NCBI RefSeq assembly: GCF_000284375.1
Contig: NC_017249.1
Coordinates: 5,868,001-5,932,000, forward strand
DNA length: 64,000 nucleotides
Reading direction: 5' to 3'
Origin: Bradyrhizobium japonicum USDA 6
GTDB taxonomy: Bacteria > Pseudomonadota > Alphaproteobacteria > Rhizobiales > Xanthobacteraceae
In this document: piece after piece, positions 25,050 to 32,892 of the stretch
Position numbering within the stretch: the stretch's first letter is position 1
Layout of the letters: each line of letters opens with the position of its first letter
Translations under genes and position numbers: made by a program
Notes under the pieces: generated by a model
Databases searched by the model: none
What the model saw: the letters and a program-made list of their open reading frames with translations, nothing else
Told to the model about the DNA's origin: nothing

Positions 25050-25940
25050 TCAGTCGCGCGATAGGGACAGCCCCGCGAGCAGCGGCGCGTACACGGCGAG
25101 CCTGCGGGATACGAACTCGGTGAAGAGCCGCACGCGCTTCGTCTTGCGCGTCTCCCCCTGCGTGAGGAGCCAGAGCGTTCCGTACATGTGCAGGTCGGTG
25201 CCCGGCACCCTTACCAGCAGGGGGTCGGCGTCTCCGACGAAGCACGGCAGTGTCGTGATCCCGACCCCCTGCCTGACAGCAACGAGCTGCGCCTCGGCGT
25301 CCGTGGTCCTGAACGGAACCCCCGTGGTGCGAACCTCGCGGGCCCAGTCCGGGATTCCATGAATGCTGATGACGATCCATCGCATGGAATCAGGCGCGGC
25401 CGCGCGCGACGCGGCCAGGCGTTCGCGGGACATGTAGACGCCGCCGAACACATCCGGTCCCTTCACGCCGTGAAGATTGAGCGGCAGGGTCTTGCGGTCG
25501 TAGACGACGCGGATCGCGACGTCGGCCTCCCGGTTGGTCAGATTTGCGAGCTCGCCGGACGACACGATGTCCATCTCGATGTCCGGATGCAGGCGCGCGA
25601 ACTCGGCGAAATCAGGCATGAGCAGGTGTGTCGCAAGCGGCGGCGCCAGCGTCACCCGCAGAGGCCCGCGCACGCTCTGGTCGCGACCGAGGACGCGCGT
25701 CTCCAGCTGGTGCGACGACGCCTCCATCTGGTCCGCGAACTCGAGCACCTCCTCCCCCGCCGCCGTCAGGCGGTAGCCCGAAGGCAGCTTTTCGAACATC
25801 CGCACACCGAGGCGCTCCTCCAGCTGGGCGATGCGTCGCAGCACGGTCGCGTGGTTCACATCGAGGCGCTCGGCGGCGGCCCGCACCGAGCCTCCGCGCG
25901 CGACGGCAAGAAAATAACGAACGTCATCCCAGTCGATCAT
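25050..25940 (-). CDS. LysR-family transcriptional regulator
   Basis: From the ATG at 25940 (MIDWDDVRYFLAVARGGSV) the protein is 296 aa. The HTH occupies about 1-62 (RAAAERLDVNHATVLRRIAQ) and the effector domain follows. The wording WDDVRYFLAV and NHATVLRRI is typical of the LysR subgroup near ArgP/PtxR-like regulators. The frame is open further to 26075, but that start gives a 45-residue leader without family support. It is divergent from an SDR gene 273 bp away, which it may regulate together with the following reductase-like gene. Confidence 0.88.
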   Translation of the reverse strand: MIDWDDVRYFLAVARGGSVRAAAERLDVNHATVLRRIAQLEERLGVRMFEKLPSGYRLTAAGEEVLEFADQMEASSHQLETRVLGRDQSVRGPLRVTLAPPLATHLLMPDFAEFARLHPDIEMDIVSSGELANLTNREADVAIRVVYDRKTLPLNLHGVKGPDVFGGVYMSRERLAASRAAAPDSMRWIVISIHGIPDWAREVRTTGVPFRTTDAEAQLVAVRQGVGITTLPCFVGDADPLLVRVPGTDLHMYGTLWLLTQGETRKTKRVRLFTEFVSRRLAVYAPLLAGLSLSRD

Positions 25941-26213
25941 GGTGCAATCCGGCACCGCGTGGTGCGCCTTCCAAAAGCCCGTATCGAGCACATTGAACGG
26001 TATATGGCGGTCATTGTGGCCGATGTCGACGACTGAGGCCCCATTCCGAACGGCGGACACCGATCGTCGCGGCAAAGATCAGTCGTCCAGCCGGATCGAT
26101 TACGCACCACCGATGTGCGCGCTTCCACACTCAACGCCCGACGCCGGCGGACCTATGTCGAGGTCCTCGGGGGCCTCCCCGATCGGCCAAAGACGGAGTC
26201 TGAAGGAGAAGTC

Positions 26214-26948
26214 ATGGGAAAGCTTGAAGGTAAGGTTGCAGTCGTCACGGGTGGATCGAGCGGCATGGCGCTGGCAAGCGCCAGGCGGTTCGTTGAAGAA
26301 GGCGCCTATGTTTTCGTCACGGGCCGGAGGCAGCAGGCACTCGACGAGGCGGTCAAACTCATTGGCCGGAACGTGACCGGCGTGCGCGGCGACGCAGCCG
26401 ATCTCGACGACCTCGACCGTCTGTTCGACACGGTCAAGCGGGACAAGGGCAGGATCGACGTGCTGTACGCGAGCGCCGGCACGGGCGAAGCCGTCCCGCT
26501 GGGCGAGATTACCGAGCAGCACTTCGATGCGACCTTCGACCTGAATACGCGCGGCACGCTGTTTGCGGTTCAGAAGGCGCTGCCGCTGTTTCGCGATGGC
26601 GGATCGATCTTCATGACCGGGTCTGTTGCGTCGGTGAAGGGTTTTCCCGGTTACGGCGTGTATGCGGCGAGCAAGGCGGCGTTGCGCTCATTCGCACGCA
26701 CCTGGCTCAACGAACTGAAGGGCCGGAATATCCGGGTAAACGTGCTGAGCCCGGGGCCGATCGCCACACCGATGCAGGACCAGGTTCTCACCGAAGAGGC
26801 GAAGCGGATGTTCGAATCCCTGATCCCCAGGGGAAAGATGGGCCAGCCTGAGGAAATCGCGGCGGTCGCGCTGTTTCTGGCGTCAGACGATTCCAGCTTC
26901 GTGAACGGCGTGGAGCTGTCTGTCGACGGCGGCTTCTCGGCCATCTGA
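26214..26948 (+). CDS. short-chain dehydrogenase/reductase
   Basis: The 244-aa SDR starts at the ATG at 26214 with AAGGAGA upstream. It shows the Rossmann loop as VVTGGSSGMALASARR, where the third Gly of TGxxxGxG is Ala; YASAG in place of the usual NNAG; catalytic Ser in MTGSVAS; and YxxxK as YGVYAASK. The C-terminus FVNGVELSVDGGFSAI is typical. The family catalyses NAD(P)-dependent carbonyl/alcohol conversion, and an Arg in GRRQQ suggests NADP(H). It is followed 41 bp later by an F420-reductase-like gene; a LysR gene is divergent. Confidence 0.92.
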   Translation: MGKLEGKVAVVTGGSSGMALASARRFVEEGAYVFVTGRRQQALDEAVKLIGRNVTGVRGDAADLDDLDRLFDTVKRDKGRIDVLYASAGTGEAVPLGEITEQHFDATFDLNTRGTLFAVQKALPLFRDGGSIFMTGSVASVKGFPGYGVYAASKAALRSFARTWLNELKGRNIRVNVLSPGPIATPMQDQVLTEEAKRMFESLIPRGKMGQPEEIAAVALFLASDDSSFVNGVELSVDGGFSAI

Positions 26949-26989
26949 AGCGCCCGCAAATCAACATCAACACGGATCGGAGAAACATC

Positions 26990-27589
26990 ATGAGCTACGC
27001 AATTGTCGGATTCGGCAAAGTAGGCCAGGCCCTCGCCCACGCCTTCGCCCGCAAGAACATCGACGTAACAGTCGCGAGCCGCCGGCCGCCCGAGGCGTTG
27101 GCGCCGCAGGCCCGGGCGATTGGACCCTCGGTCGTCGCAAGGTCGCTGCGGGACGCACTCGAGGCCGACACGATCATCCTGGCGGTCCCGTTCGGGGAGC
27201 ATCGCGAGGTTGCGAAGGCCCTGCCGAACTGGAAAGGCAAGACGGTCATCGACGCGATGAACGCGTTGGTCCCCCCTGAGGAGCTGGACGGCCTCCTGTC
27301 CTCCGCCTTCGTCGCGAAGGCGTTCACCGGTGCCAGGCTGGTGAAAGGTTTCAATCACCTGGCTGCGGCCAAACTGGCTGCCGATCCGATCGTCGAGGGC
27401 GGCCACCGGGTCGTCTTTTTGTCCAGCGACGACGAGGACGCGACCGCTCCCGTGGTGGCCCTGGCCAAACAACTCGGGTTCGCACCCGTCAAGCTGGGAA
27501 AGCTCAACGAGGGCGGCGCGCTGGTGCACGCACGCGGCCGCATCTGGGGGCAGCTGATCTTCCAGGACTTGTTCAGGAAGGAGCAGTAA
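26990..27589 (+). CDS. NADPH-dependent F420 reductase-like / NAD(P)-binding protein
   Basis: The 199-aa protein begins MSYAIVGFGKVGQALAHAFA, a Rossmann GxGxxG variant (GFGKVG), with the second-strand SRRPP that favours NADPH, and DTIILAVPFGEH and KGFNHLAAAKLA segments typical of NPDG/F420 reductase-like proteins. Many such proteins occur in organisms without F420 and are of unknown substrate. It is likely co-transcribed with the SDR 41 bp upstream. It is convergent with the HNH gene, with an IS element between them. Confidence 0.82.
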   Translation: MSYAIVGFGKVGQALAHAFARKNIDVTVASRRPPEALAPQARAIGPSVVARSLRDALEADTIILAVPFGEHREVAKALPNWKGKTVIDAMNALVPPEELDGLLSSAFVAKAFTGARLVKGFNHLAAAKLAADPIVEGGHRVVFLSSDDEDATAPVVALAKQLGFAPVKLGKLNEGGALVHARGRIWGQLIFQDLFRKEQ

Positions 27590-27646
27590 TCGGCGCCTTT
27601 CGAGCGCAGTAACGGTGGCAGTGCTAAACTAACTGGTGCGCTGCGA

Positions 27647-27676
27647 GTAACGGTGACGGTGCACTAATTAGTGCAC
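27647..27676. repeat. left part of a long palindrome split by the IS element
   Basis: GTAACGGTGAC G GTGCACTAA (27647-27667) is mirrored by TTAGTGCAC (27668-27676) and, after the IS, T GTCACCGTTAC (29059-29070). Joining the flanks gives a 42-bp palindrome with one mismatched pair. A degenerate copy of the left arm precedes it at about 27608-27645. It lies between convergent genes, so a bidirectional terminator is plausible. Confidence 0.75.
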
Positions 27677-27737
27677 TGGACTGCACCCCTGAAGTGAGAC
27701 ACGATAATTTCAGTGACAGCGGGGTTGTCACGATGCG

Positions 27738-28595
27738 TTATCGCGCTTTGTTTTGCGCGAACGCGGCTTCGAACTCAAGGGGCGACTGATATCCGAGCGC
27801 CGAGTGCAGGCGCTCTTTGTTGTAGACCTCCGCGATAAAGCTGTTGATGTGGCGGCGGGCGTCGCCCAGATCGGTAAAGGTCCTGCCGTTGACCTGCTCG
27901 ACCTTGAGCGTTTTCATGAAGCTTTCGGCCTTGGCGTTGTCGAAGGGATTGCCCGGCCTGCTCATGCTGATGGTAATGTCGCGATCGGCCAGTCGCTGGC
28001 GATAGGCGATGGACGCGTATTGCACACCGCGATCGGAGTGATGGATCAGGCTGCCGGGTGCCGGCTTCCGGGCGTCGATGGCTTTCTCCAGTGCAGCGAT
28101 GGCGAGTGAGGCATCGAGCGTATCTTCAAAAGCCCAGCCGACAGCCTTGCGCGAGAAGGCATCCAGAATGACGGCGAGATAGGCAAAGGTCTTGGCGAGA
28201 TGGACATAGGTGATGTCGGCGACCCAGATCTGATCGGGTGCGGATGGCACTAGGCCGCGGACCAGATTGGGGATGACGAGAACGCTTGATGGTCGTTCTG
28301 CAGGCGGCTTCAGGAACGGCGTCCTGCGCTGTGCGAGCAGATTATCCTGGCGCATAAGCCGCTGAACTTTCTTGGCATTCACCACCATACCTTGGCGCCG
28401 GAGAGCCGCGGTCACCCGCCGATAGCCGTAGAAGACGTGCTTGAGGCAGATGCGCTGGATCACGTCGCGCAGCTCGCACTCGGCTGTCTCGCTGCTGCGT
28501 TTGGCGAGATGACGGTAATACGTAGCGCGCGGCAGGCCCGCGAGGCGGCATAGTCGCTGCACGTCGACGTTTGAGTCTGTTGCTTGCGAAGTCAT
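27738..28595 (-). CDS. IS3-family transposase OrfB (DDE integrase core)
   Basis: From the ATG at 28595 the product is 285 aa, with IS3 features: the N-terminal HTH_21-like region (GLPRATYYRHLAKRS, RICLKHVFYGYRRVTAALRR), then the rve core with D in VADITYVHL, D in HHSDRGVQYAS and E in NAKAESFMKTLK, and the end NKERLHSALGYQSPLEFE. It overlaps orfA by ATGA. The same frame is open upstream to 28850, allowing an OrfAB fusion by minus-one slippage; a T7 run lies in orfA at 28673-28679. Confidence 0.93.
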   Translation of the reverse strand: MTSQATDSNVDVQRLCRLAGLPRATYYRHLAKRSSETAECELRDVIQRICLKHVFYGYRRVTAALRRQGMVVNAKKVQRLMRQDNLLAQRRTPFLKPPAERPSSVLVIPNLVRGLVPSAPDQIWVADITYVHLAKTFAYLAVILDAFSRKAVGWAFEDTLDASLAIAALEKAIDARKPAPGSLIHHSDRGVQYASIAYRQRLADRDITISMSRPGNPFDNAKAESFMKTLKVEQVNGRTFTDLGDARRHINSFIAEVYNKERLHSALGYQSPLEFEAAFAQNKAR

Positions 28596-28993
28596 CGCTT
28601 GGATGACTTCGATGATGCGGATGCGGGTTTGCCTTGCGCTGCCGGCCGCTCCAAGGCGCGCAAGGCTTGCCGAAAAAAATCGAGGTCCATCTGCTGGCGA
28701 CCCACCAGCCCTTCGAGCTCGGCGATACGCGCTTTGGCGAGCACGAGGGCCGAGCGCTTGTCGTTGTACGTCGCTGGCGGCTTCAGCTTGCGGGGGCCAG
28801 GCTTGGGTCCGCGCTTGCGGTTCAACCCGTCTGGCCCATCGGCCTTCCACGCCTTGATCCAGTCGTGGAGAATCTTGCGAGAAATTCCGAGTTCACGGGC
28901 TACGGGCAGAACGCCGTCGCCTCTCTCAACCCGCTTGATCGCCTTTATCTTGTAGGCCGTCGGAAACTGACGGTTCTTTCCTTGTCCTGCCAC
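28592..28993 (-). CDS. IS3-family transposase OrfA (HTH protein)
   Basis: The 133-aa protein has an N-terminal HTH (YKIKAIKRVERGDGVLPVAR, ELGISRKILHDWIKAW) and a C-terminal leucine-zipper-like helix (ALVLAKARIAELEGLVGRQQ), the usual OrfA form that binds the ends and multimerises. Codons GAT TTT TTT near residues 104-106 supply a T7 run where a minus-one shift enters the orfB frame and would give the full OrfAB transposase. The start lies just inside the right inverted repeat. Confidence 0.9.
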   Translation of the reverse strand: MAGQGKNRQFPTAYKIKAIKRVERGDGVLPVARELGISRKILHDWIKAWKADGPDGLNRKRGPKPGPRKLKPPATYNDKRSALVLAKARIAELEGLVGRQQMDLDFFRQALRALERPAAQGKPASASSKSSKR

Positions 28994-29071
28994 AGGTCAT
29001 CCTTGAAATGCCTGTCACTGAAATTATCGTGTCTCACTTCAGGGGTGCAGTCCAGCACTGTCACCGTTACC

Positions 29072-29974
29072 TCATTGCTTAAAGCAATGCTCGCGGTGCC
29101 ACTTCAGAAAATGCGGATGAGGCCGATCCGACGGCCTTCTTGGCTCGAGCGCGCGACCGGTCTTGTTGATGACCGATCGAACTCCTTCCAGATCGTTTGT
29201 CTGGCGCGAGATCAAGATTTCCAGATCATCACCCATGCTGATCAAGCCACGGTCGAACATCCAGTGAGCGGTACCGGACAGAGCGATCCCATTGCTCACG
29301 ATGTCCGGTCCATTCGCCTCCACAGGTCGAATGTGCGCCGCCGCGACCTCTGCGCGCCCCATTCCATTAATGAGCTTCAACCCGGTAATGGCACAGCGCT
29401 CGTCGTAAGCACGCAGCACGATCCGACGAAAAACTCGATCGCGCAGAACTCTGGATACCGTCAGGCTGATGCGATCGCGCTGCTGCTCAAATATGAATGG
29501 AGCCTGTTCTTTTTCATCGAGTTGAGACAGCCGAACATCAGCATCAACGCGGGGCAGCAGCGGTGCGCCTTCCGCGAATCCAAGCTCGAGTATTCTATTG
29601 AAATCGTCCGCCGAGATTGGCCGGACTGCCGACTGAGCACGTCCTGAAATCCGCCCCTGCTCATTCAAGACGCCGCGTTCCACAGGACCAGTTGGCCCGT
29701 TGAAGGAAACCGAATTGGCAAAATCTAGGTAACTTCCGGGTTCAATCAGAGCGAGATACATCCCCGAAGTACCGGGATCGGGAATAACCTGCTGAACCCG
29801 AGCAATCGCAAAATAGCCGCGCGTCTCGGCTACTTTGCGAGGTTCGTAGTAGATGATCCAATCACCGACGCAATCTTCAACACGGCCGAGATACTGACTG
29901 GGAAACTGATATCGTTCAGCTGGGCTGTCATCGTAGATCGAGTCCGATCGATGGATGAATACCCCAAATCCCAT
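29072..29974 (-). CDS. HNH endonuclease with PUA-like N-terminal domain
   Basis: The 300-aa protein ends in an HNH_2-type nuclease domain: C194-AITG, AAAHIRPV with H214, SNGIALS with N228, and H237-WMFD241. The N-terminal 130 residues (GRVEDCVGDWIIYYEPRKVA, GYFAIARVQQVIPD) look like a PUA/EVE-like fold of the kind that reads modified bases or RNA. That architecture is typical of solitary modification-dependent (type IV-like) restriction enzymes; this assignment is inference. No methylase is adjacent. It ends 18 bp from the IS element and lies beside guaA. It is less GC-rich than its neighbours, which hints at transfer. Confidence 0.8.
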   Translation of the reverse strand: MGFGVFIHRSDSIYDDSPAERYQFPSQYLGRVEDCVGDWIIYYEPRKVAETRGYFAIARVQQVIPDPGTSGMYLALIEPGSYLDFANSVSFNGPTGPVERGVLNEQGRISGRAQSAVRPISADDFNRILELGFAEGAPLLPRVDADVRLSQLDEKEQAPFIFEQQRDRISLTVSRVLRDRVFRRIVLRAYDERCAITGLKLINGMGRAEVAAAHIRPVEANGPDIVSNGIALSGTAHWMFDRGLISMGDDLEILISRQTNDLEGVRSVINKTGRALEPRRPSDRPHPHFLKWHREHCFKQ

Positions 29975-30034
29975 GATTTACGCGCCGCCGCCTCTCCGGA
30001 GTGAGGGCAGAGATTGAATAGGCACTGCTGCCCC

Positions 30035-31633
30035 CTACTCCCACTCAATCGTCCCAGGCGGCTTGCTCGTCACGTCGTACACCACCCGGTTCACGCCCTT
30101 CACCTCGTTGATGATGCGCGTGGCGGTCTCGCCGAGAAACTTCATGTCGAACTGGTAGAAGTCCGCGGTCATGCCGTCGGTTGAGGTGACGGCGCGGAGG
30201 CCCACGACGTAGTCGTAGGTGCGGCCGTCGCCCATGACGCCGACCGTCTTCACCGGGAGCAGCACGGCGAAGGCCTGCCAGATGTCGTCGTAGAGGCCGT
30301 GCTTGCGGATCTGGTCGATGTAGACGGCATCGGCCTTGCGCAGGATGTCGAGCTTGTCCTTCGTGATGTCGCCGGGGCAGCGGATGGCGAGGCCGGGGCC
30401 CGGGAACGGGTGGCGGCCGACGAAGATTTCGGGAAGGCCGAGCTCGTAGCCGAGCTTGCGCACCTCGTCCTTGAACAGCTCGCGCAGGGGCTCGACGAGC
30501 TTCATGTTCATTCGCTCGGGGAGACCGCCGACATTGTGGTGCGACTTGATCGTCACCGAGGGACCGCCGGTGAAGGAGACGCTCTCGATTACATCGGGAT
30601 AGAGCGTGCCTTGCGCGAGGAAGTCGGCGCCGCCGATCTTCTTCGCCTCCGCCTCGAACACCTCGATGAAGAGGCGGCCGATGGTCTTGCGCTTGGTTTC
30701 GGGATCGGTGACGCCTTCGAGCTCGCCCAAGAACTGCTTGGAGGCATCCACGTGCACGAGCGGGATGTTGTAGTGGTGGCGGAACAGGTCCACCACGGTC
30801 TTAGCTTCGTCGAGGCGCAGCATGCCGTGGTCGACGAACACGCAGGTGAGCTGGTCGCCGATGGCTTCGTGGATCAAGACGGCCGCGACGGCCGAATCGA
30901 CGCCGCCGGACAGGCCGCAGAGCACCTTGCCCTTGCCGACCTGGGCGCGGATCTTCGCGATCTCCTCCTCGCGGAAGGCGCGCATGGTCCAGTCGCCGGA
31001 GAGGCCCGCGATCTTGCGGACGAAATTGCGGATCAGTTTTGCGCCGTCGGGCGTGTGTACCACTTCGGGGTGGAACATCAACCCGTAGTACTTGCGCGTC
31101 TCGTCCTGGATGATCGCGAACGGCGCGTTCGGCGAGGTGCCGGCCACCGAGAAGCCCGGCGGCATCTTGGTGATGCGGTCGCCATGGCTCATCCAGACCT
31201 GGTTCTTGCCGCCTGGCGACCAGACGTCCTCGAACAGCTTGCTCGGCGCCTTGACCTCGACATCGGCGCGGCCGAATTCGCGGTGATGGCCGCCCTCGAC
31301 GGTGCCGCCGAGCTGCTCCGCCATGGTCATCTGGCCGTAGCAGATGCCGAGCACCGGCACGCCGGAGGCGAAGATCAATTGCGGGGCGCGGGGGGAGCCG
31401 GCTTCATGCACCGACTCGGGTCCGCCGGAGAGGATCACCGCTTTCGGTTTCATCTCCTTGAAGGCGTCTTCGGCCTTGTTGAACGGGACGATCTCGCAAT
31501 AGACGCCGTCCTCGCGCACGCGACGCGCGATCAGCTGCGTCACCTGGCTGCCGAAGTCGACGATGAGAATCTTGTCGTGCGCCGAGGCCACGGAGGGCGT
31601 CGACGCGGAGCGGTCGTTCTGTGCTGCTGTCAT
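30035..31633 (-). CDS. guaA: GMP synthase (glutamine-hydrolysing)
   Basis: The 532-aa enzyme converts XMP to GMP with glutamine and ATP in the cytosol. The class I glutamine amidotransferase domain (about 1-215) has the nucleophile in [17 protein letters not shown] and the His/Glu pair in FHPEVVHT; the ATP pyrophosphatase domain has the P-loop [15 protein letters not shown]; the C-terminal dimerisation domain ends in [12 protein letters not shown] place the start at the ATG at 31633 because the GATase fold begins soon after; the upstream frame to 31768 adds unrelated residues. The plus-strand frame across it is a shadow. guaB lies at 47324. Confidence 0.97.
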   Translation of the reverse strand: MTAAQNDRSASTPSVASAHDKILIVDFGSQVTQLIARRVREDGVYCEIVPFNKAEDAFKEMKPKAVILSGGPESVHEAGSPRAPQLIFASGVPVLGICYGQMTMAEQLGGTVEGGHHREFGRADVEVKAPSKLFEDVWSPGGKNQVWMSHGDRITKMPPGFSVAGTSPNAPFAIIQDETRKYYGLMFHPEVVHTPDGAKLIRNFVRKIAGLSGDWTMRAFREEEIAKIRAQVGKGKVLCGLSGGVDSAVAAVLIHEAIGDQLTCVFVDHGMLRLDEAKTVVDLFRHHYNIPLVHVDASKQFLGELEGVTDPETKRKTIGRLFIEVFEAEAKKIGGADFLAQGTLYPDVIESVSFTGGPSVTIKSHHNVGGLPERMNMKLVEPLRELFKDEVRKLGYELGLPEIFVGRHPFPGPGLAIRCPGDITKDKLDILRKADAVYIDQIRKHGLYDDIWQAFAVLLPVKTVGVMGDGRTYDYVVGLRAVTSTDGMTADFYQFDMKFLGETATRIINEVKGVNRVVYDVTSKPPGTIEWE

Positions 31634-31782
31634 GGCCAGCAAATACGCGACCGTGCCCCTGCCCGCAACCGCGCGATGCGCGCGCCCACATTCTTCTTTG
31701 GGCATGGACAAACGCATATAGGTAAGTATTATTGACCTAATTTGCCCCGCACGCCAACAAGGGGCCAATCAGGGAGGATGCC

Positions 31783-32154
31783 ATGTCACCGCACCACCAG
31801 CCATCGACGCTTGCCGCGCTCGGCCGGACCTGGGTCGAGGCCTGGAACACGCGCGATCTCGAGCGCGTGCTCACGCTCTACGACGAGGCGGCCGTGATGA
31901 CCTCGGACCGCATCCCCGCGATGGGGTTCGATGCCAGCGGCACCGTGCGCGGCAAGGACGCGTTGCGGGCGTATTGGGGCAAGGCGCTCGGGCTTTTGCC
32001 GGAGCTGCATTTTACGCTGATCGACCTGTTCGTCAGCCCGGATAGCGTCGTGGTGTTTTACGAGAACGAGCGGGGGAAGCGGATTTGCGAATATCTGCGG
32101 GTGAATGATGCGGGGCTGGTCGTGCAGGGGTCGGCGAACCATTTGGCGCATTGA
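31783..32154 (+). CDS. SnoaL-like / NTF2-fold protein
   Basis: The 123-aa protein has the cone-fold pattern of SnoaL-like proteins: LAALGRTWVEAWNTRDLERV, LYDEAAVMTSD, VRGKDALRAYWGKALG and FVSPDSVVVFYENERGKRIC. Such proteins are small cavity-forming enzymes or binding proteins and cannot be assigned a reaction from sequence. It is divergent from guaA across a 149-bp region, which contains TAGGT....ACCTA inverted arms near 31718-31738. It is followed by repeat elements. Confidence 0.82.
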   Translation: MSPHHQPSTLAALGRTWVEAWNTRDLERVLTLYDEAAVMTSDRIPAMGFDASGTVRGKDALRAYWGKALGLLPELHFTLIDLFVSPDSVVVFYENERGKRICEYLRVNDAGLVVQGSANHLAH

Positions 32155-32175
32155 GCGGTGTCGCCTCGCCTACCG

Positions 32176-32207
32176 CTGTCATTCCCCGCGAAGGCGGGCG
32201 ATGACAG
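32176..32207. repeat. short palindromic repeat (GTCAT...ATGAC type)
   Basis: CTGTCAT at 32176-32182 and ATGACAG at 32201-32207 enclose a GC hairpin (CCCGCGAAGGCGGG). It looks like the two ends of the 14715/47203 element family joined without its middle. Confidence 0.65.
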
Positions 32208-32235
32208 TGAGAGTGAGGCGCGAGCGTGCCACAAG

Positions 32236-32315
32236 CGTCATTGCGAGCGTAGCGAAGCAATCCAGACTGTCGCCGCGGAAAGATTCTGGATTGCTTCGCT
32301 GCGCTCGCAATGACG
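32236..32315. repeat. GTCATTGCGAGC-type palindromic repeat
   Basis: The 31-bp arms 32236-32266 and 32285-32315 are inverted copies with a single mismatch, starting CGTCATTGCGAGCG and containing GCGAAGCAATCC. This is the widespread proteobacterial intergenic repeat type; it can form a long hairpin downstream of both flanking genes, which are convergent. Confidence 0.9.
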
Positions 32316-32346
32316 GAGGAGAGAGCTCGCGCCGGCAACGGCGCCG

Positions 32347-32799
32347 TCAGCGCTTGCGTGCGCCGACCTTGCGCACCTTCGTATCCGACCATGTCAGCGG
32401 CCGGCCGGTGCGTGAGGGCAGCACCAGTTGCCCGACCGGCTGGCCCGTCTGATCCACCAGGTCGGAACGCGCTTCGCCGCGCGCATAGAGGTGCGCCTCG
32501 CCCCATTGGCGCAGGGAGACGACGACCGGAAACAGGTCGCGGCCCTTTCGCGTCAGGGCATATTCCTGATAGGCGCTGCCGTCGGAAGCGGGAACCAGCT
32601 CGAGCACGCCGAGCTGCACCAGCTTGCGCAGGCGCGCGCTGAGCATTCCCTTGGCGATGCCGAGATTGGTCTGGAAATCGCCGAACCGGCGCAGCCCGTC
32701 GAACGCGTCGCGCACGATCAGCAGCGACCACCAGTCGCCGATCGCGTCCAGCGCCCGCCCCACCGGGCATTCAACCTTGGCAAAACCGGTCCGCTTCAT
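32347..32799 (-). CDS. HxlR-family transcriptional regulator
   Basis: From the ATG at 32799, with GGGAGG upstream, the protein is 150 aa. It carries the HxlR signature CPVGRALDAIGDWWSLLIVRDA with the N-terminal Cys, then LGIAKGMLSARLRKLVQLGV (recognition region) and the wing YALTRKGRDLFPVV. Such proteins often sense oxidants or electrophiles through that Cys. It is divergent from an MFS transporter, with repeated CAACTGGTC sites in between, so repression of the transporter is likely. A C-terminal extension (TGRPLTWSDTKVRKVGARKR) follows the HTH domain. Confidence 0.92.
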   Translation of the reverse strand: MKRTGFAKVECPVGRALDAIGDWWSLLIVRDAFDGLRRFGDFQTNLGIAKGMLSARLRKLVQLGVLELVPASDGSAYQEYALTRKGRDLFPVVVSLRQWGEAHLYARGEARSDLVDQTGQPVGQLVLPSRTGRPLTWSDTKVRKVGARKR

Positions 32800-32808
32800 G
32801 GCGCCTCC

Positions 32809-32854
32809 CAACTGGTCCTAAAATAAGACTGGACAGCGCCGCGCGCAACTGGTC
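32809..32854. promoter_or_regulatory. paired CAACTGGTC sites between hxlR and MFS genes
   Basis: CAACTGGTC occurs at 32809-32817 and 32846-32854, 37 bp apart, with GACTGG and TAGAACCAG partial inverted partners. The sites fill the short divergent promoter region and are probable HxlR operators. Confidence 0.6.
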
Positions 32855-32892
32855 TTTTTATAGAACCAGATCGAATGCGCCGGGAGATGACG

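Larger units (their letters stand above)
27677..29054 (-). mobile_element. IS3-family insertion sequence, complete
   Basis: The 1378-bp element has perfect 43-bp terminal inverted repeats at 27677-27719 and 29012-29054, beginning TGGACTGCACCCCTGAAGTG. It is flanked by the direct repeat GCAC (27673-27676 and 29055-29058), a plausible target duplication. It carries overlapping leftward orfA and orfB frames with an intact DDE catalytic set. Perfect ends and intact frames indicate a recent or still-active insertion. Confidence 0.93.

Noticed and set aside
29072..29974. HNH gene as part of the IS element
   Set aside because: The IS is closed by perfect 43-bp ends and a GCAC duplication that exclude the HNH gene.
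30299..31735. Long plus-strand open frame (about 478 codons) across guaA
   Set aside because: It is the antisense of guaA, with His/Asp/Arg-rich composition and no domain; the minus strand is unambiguous.
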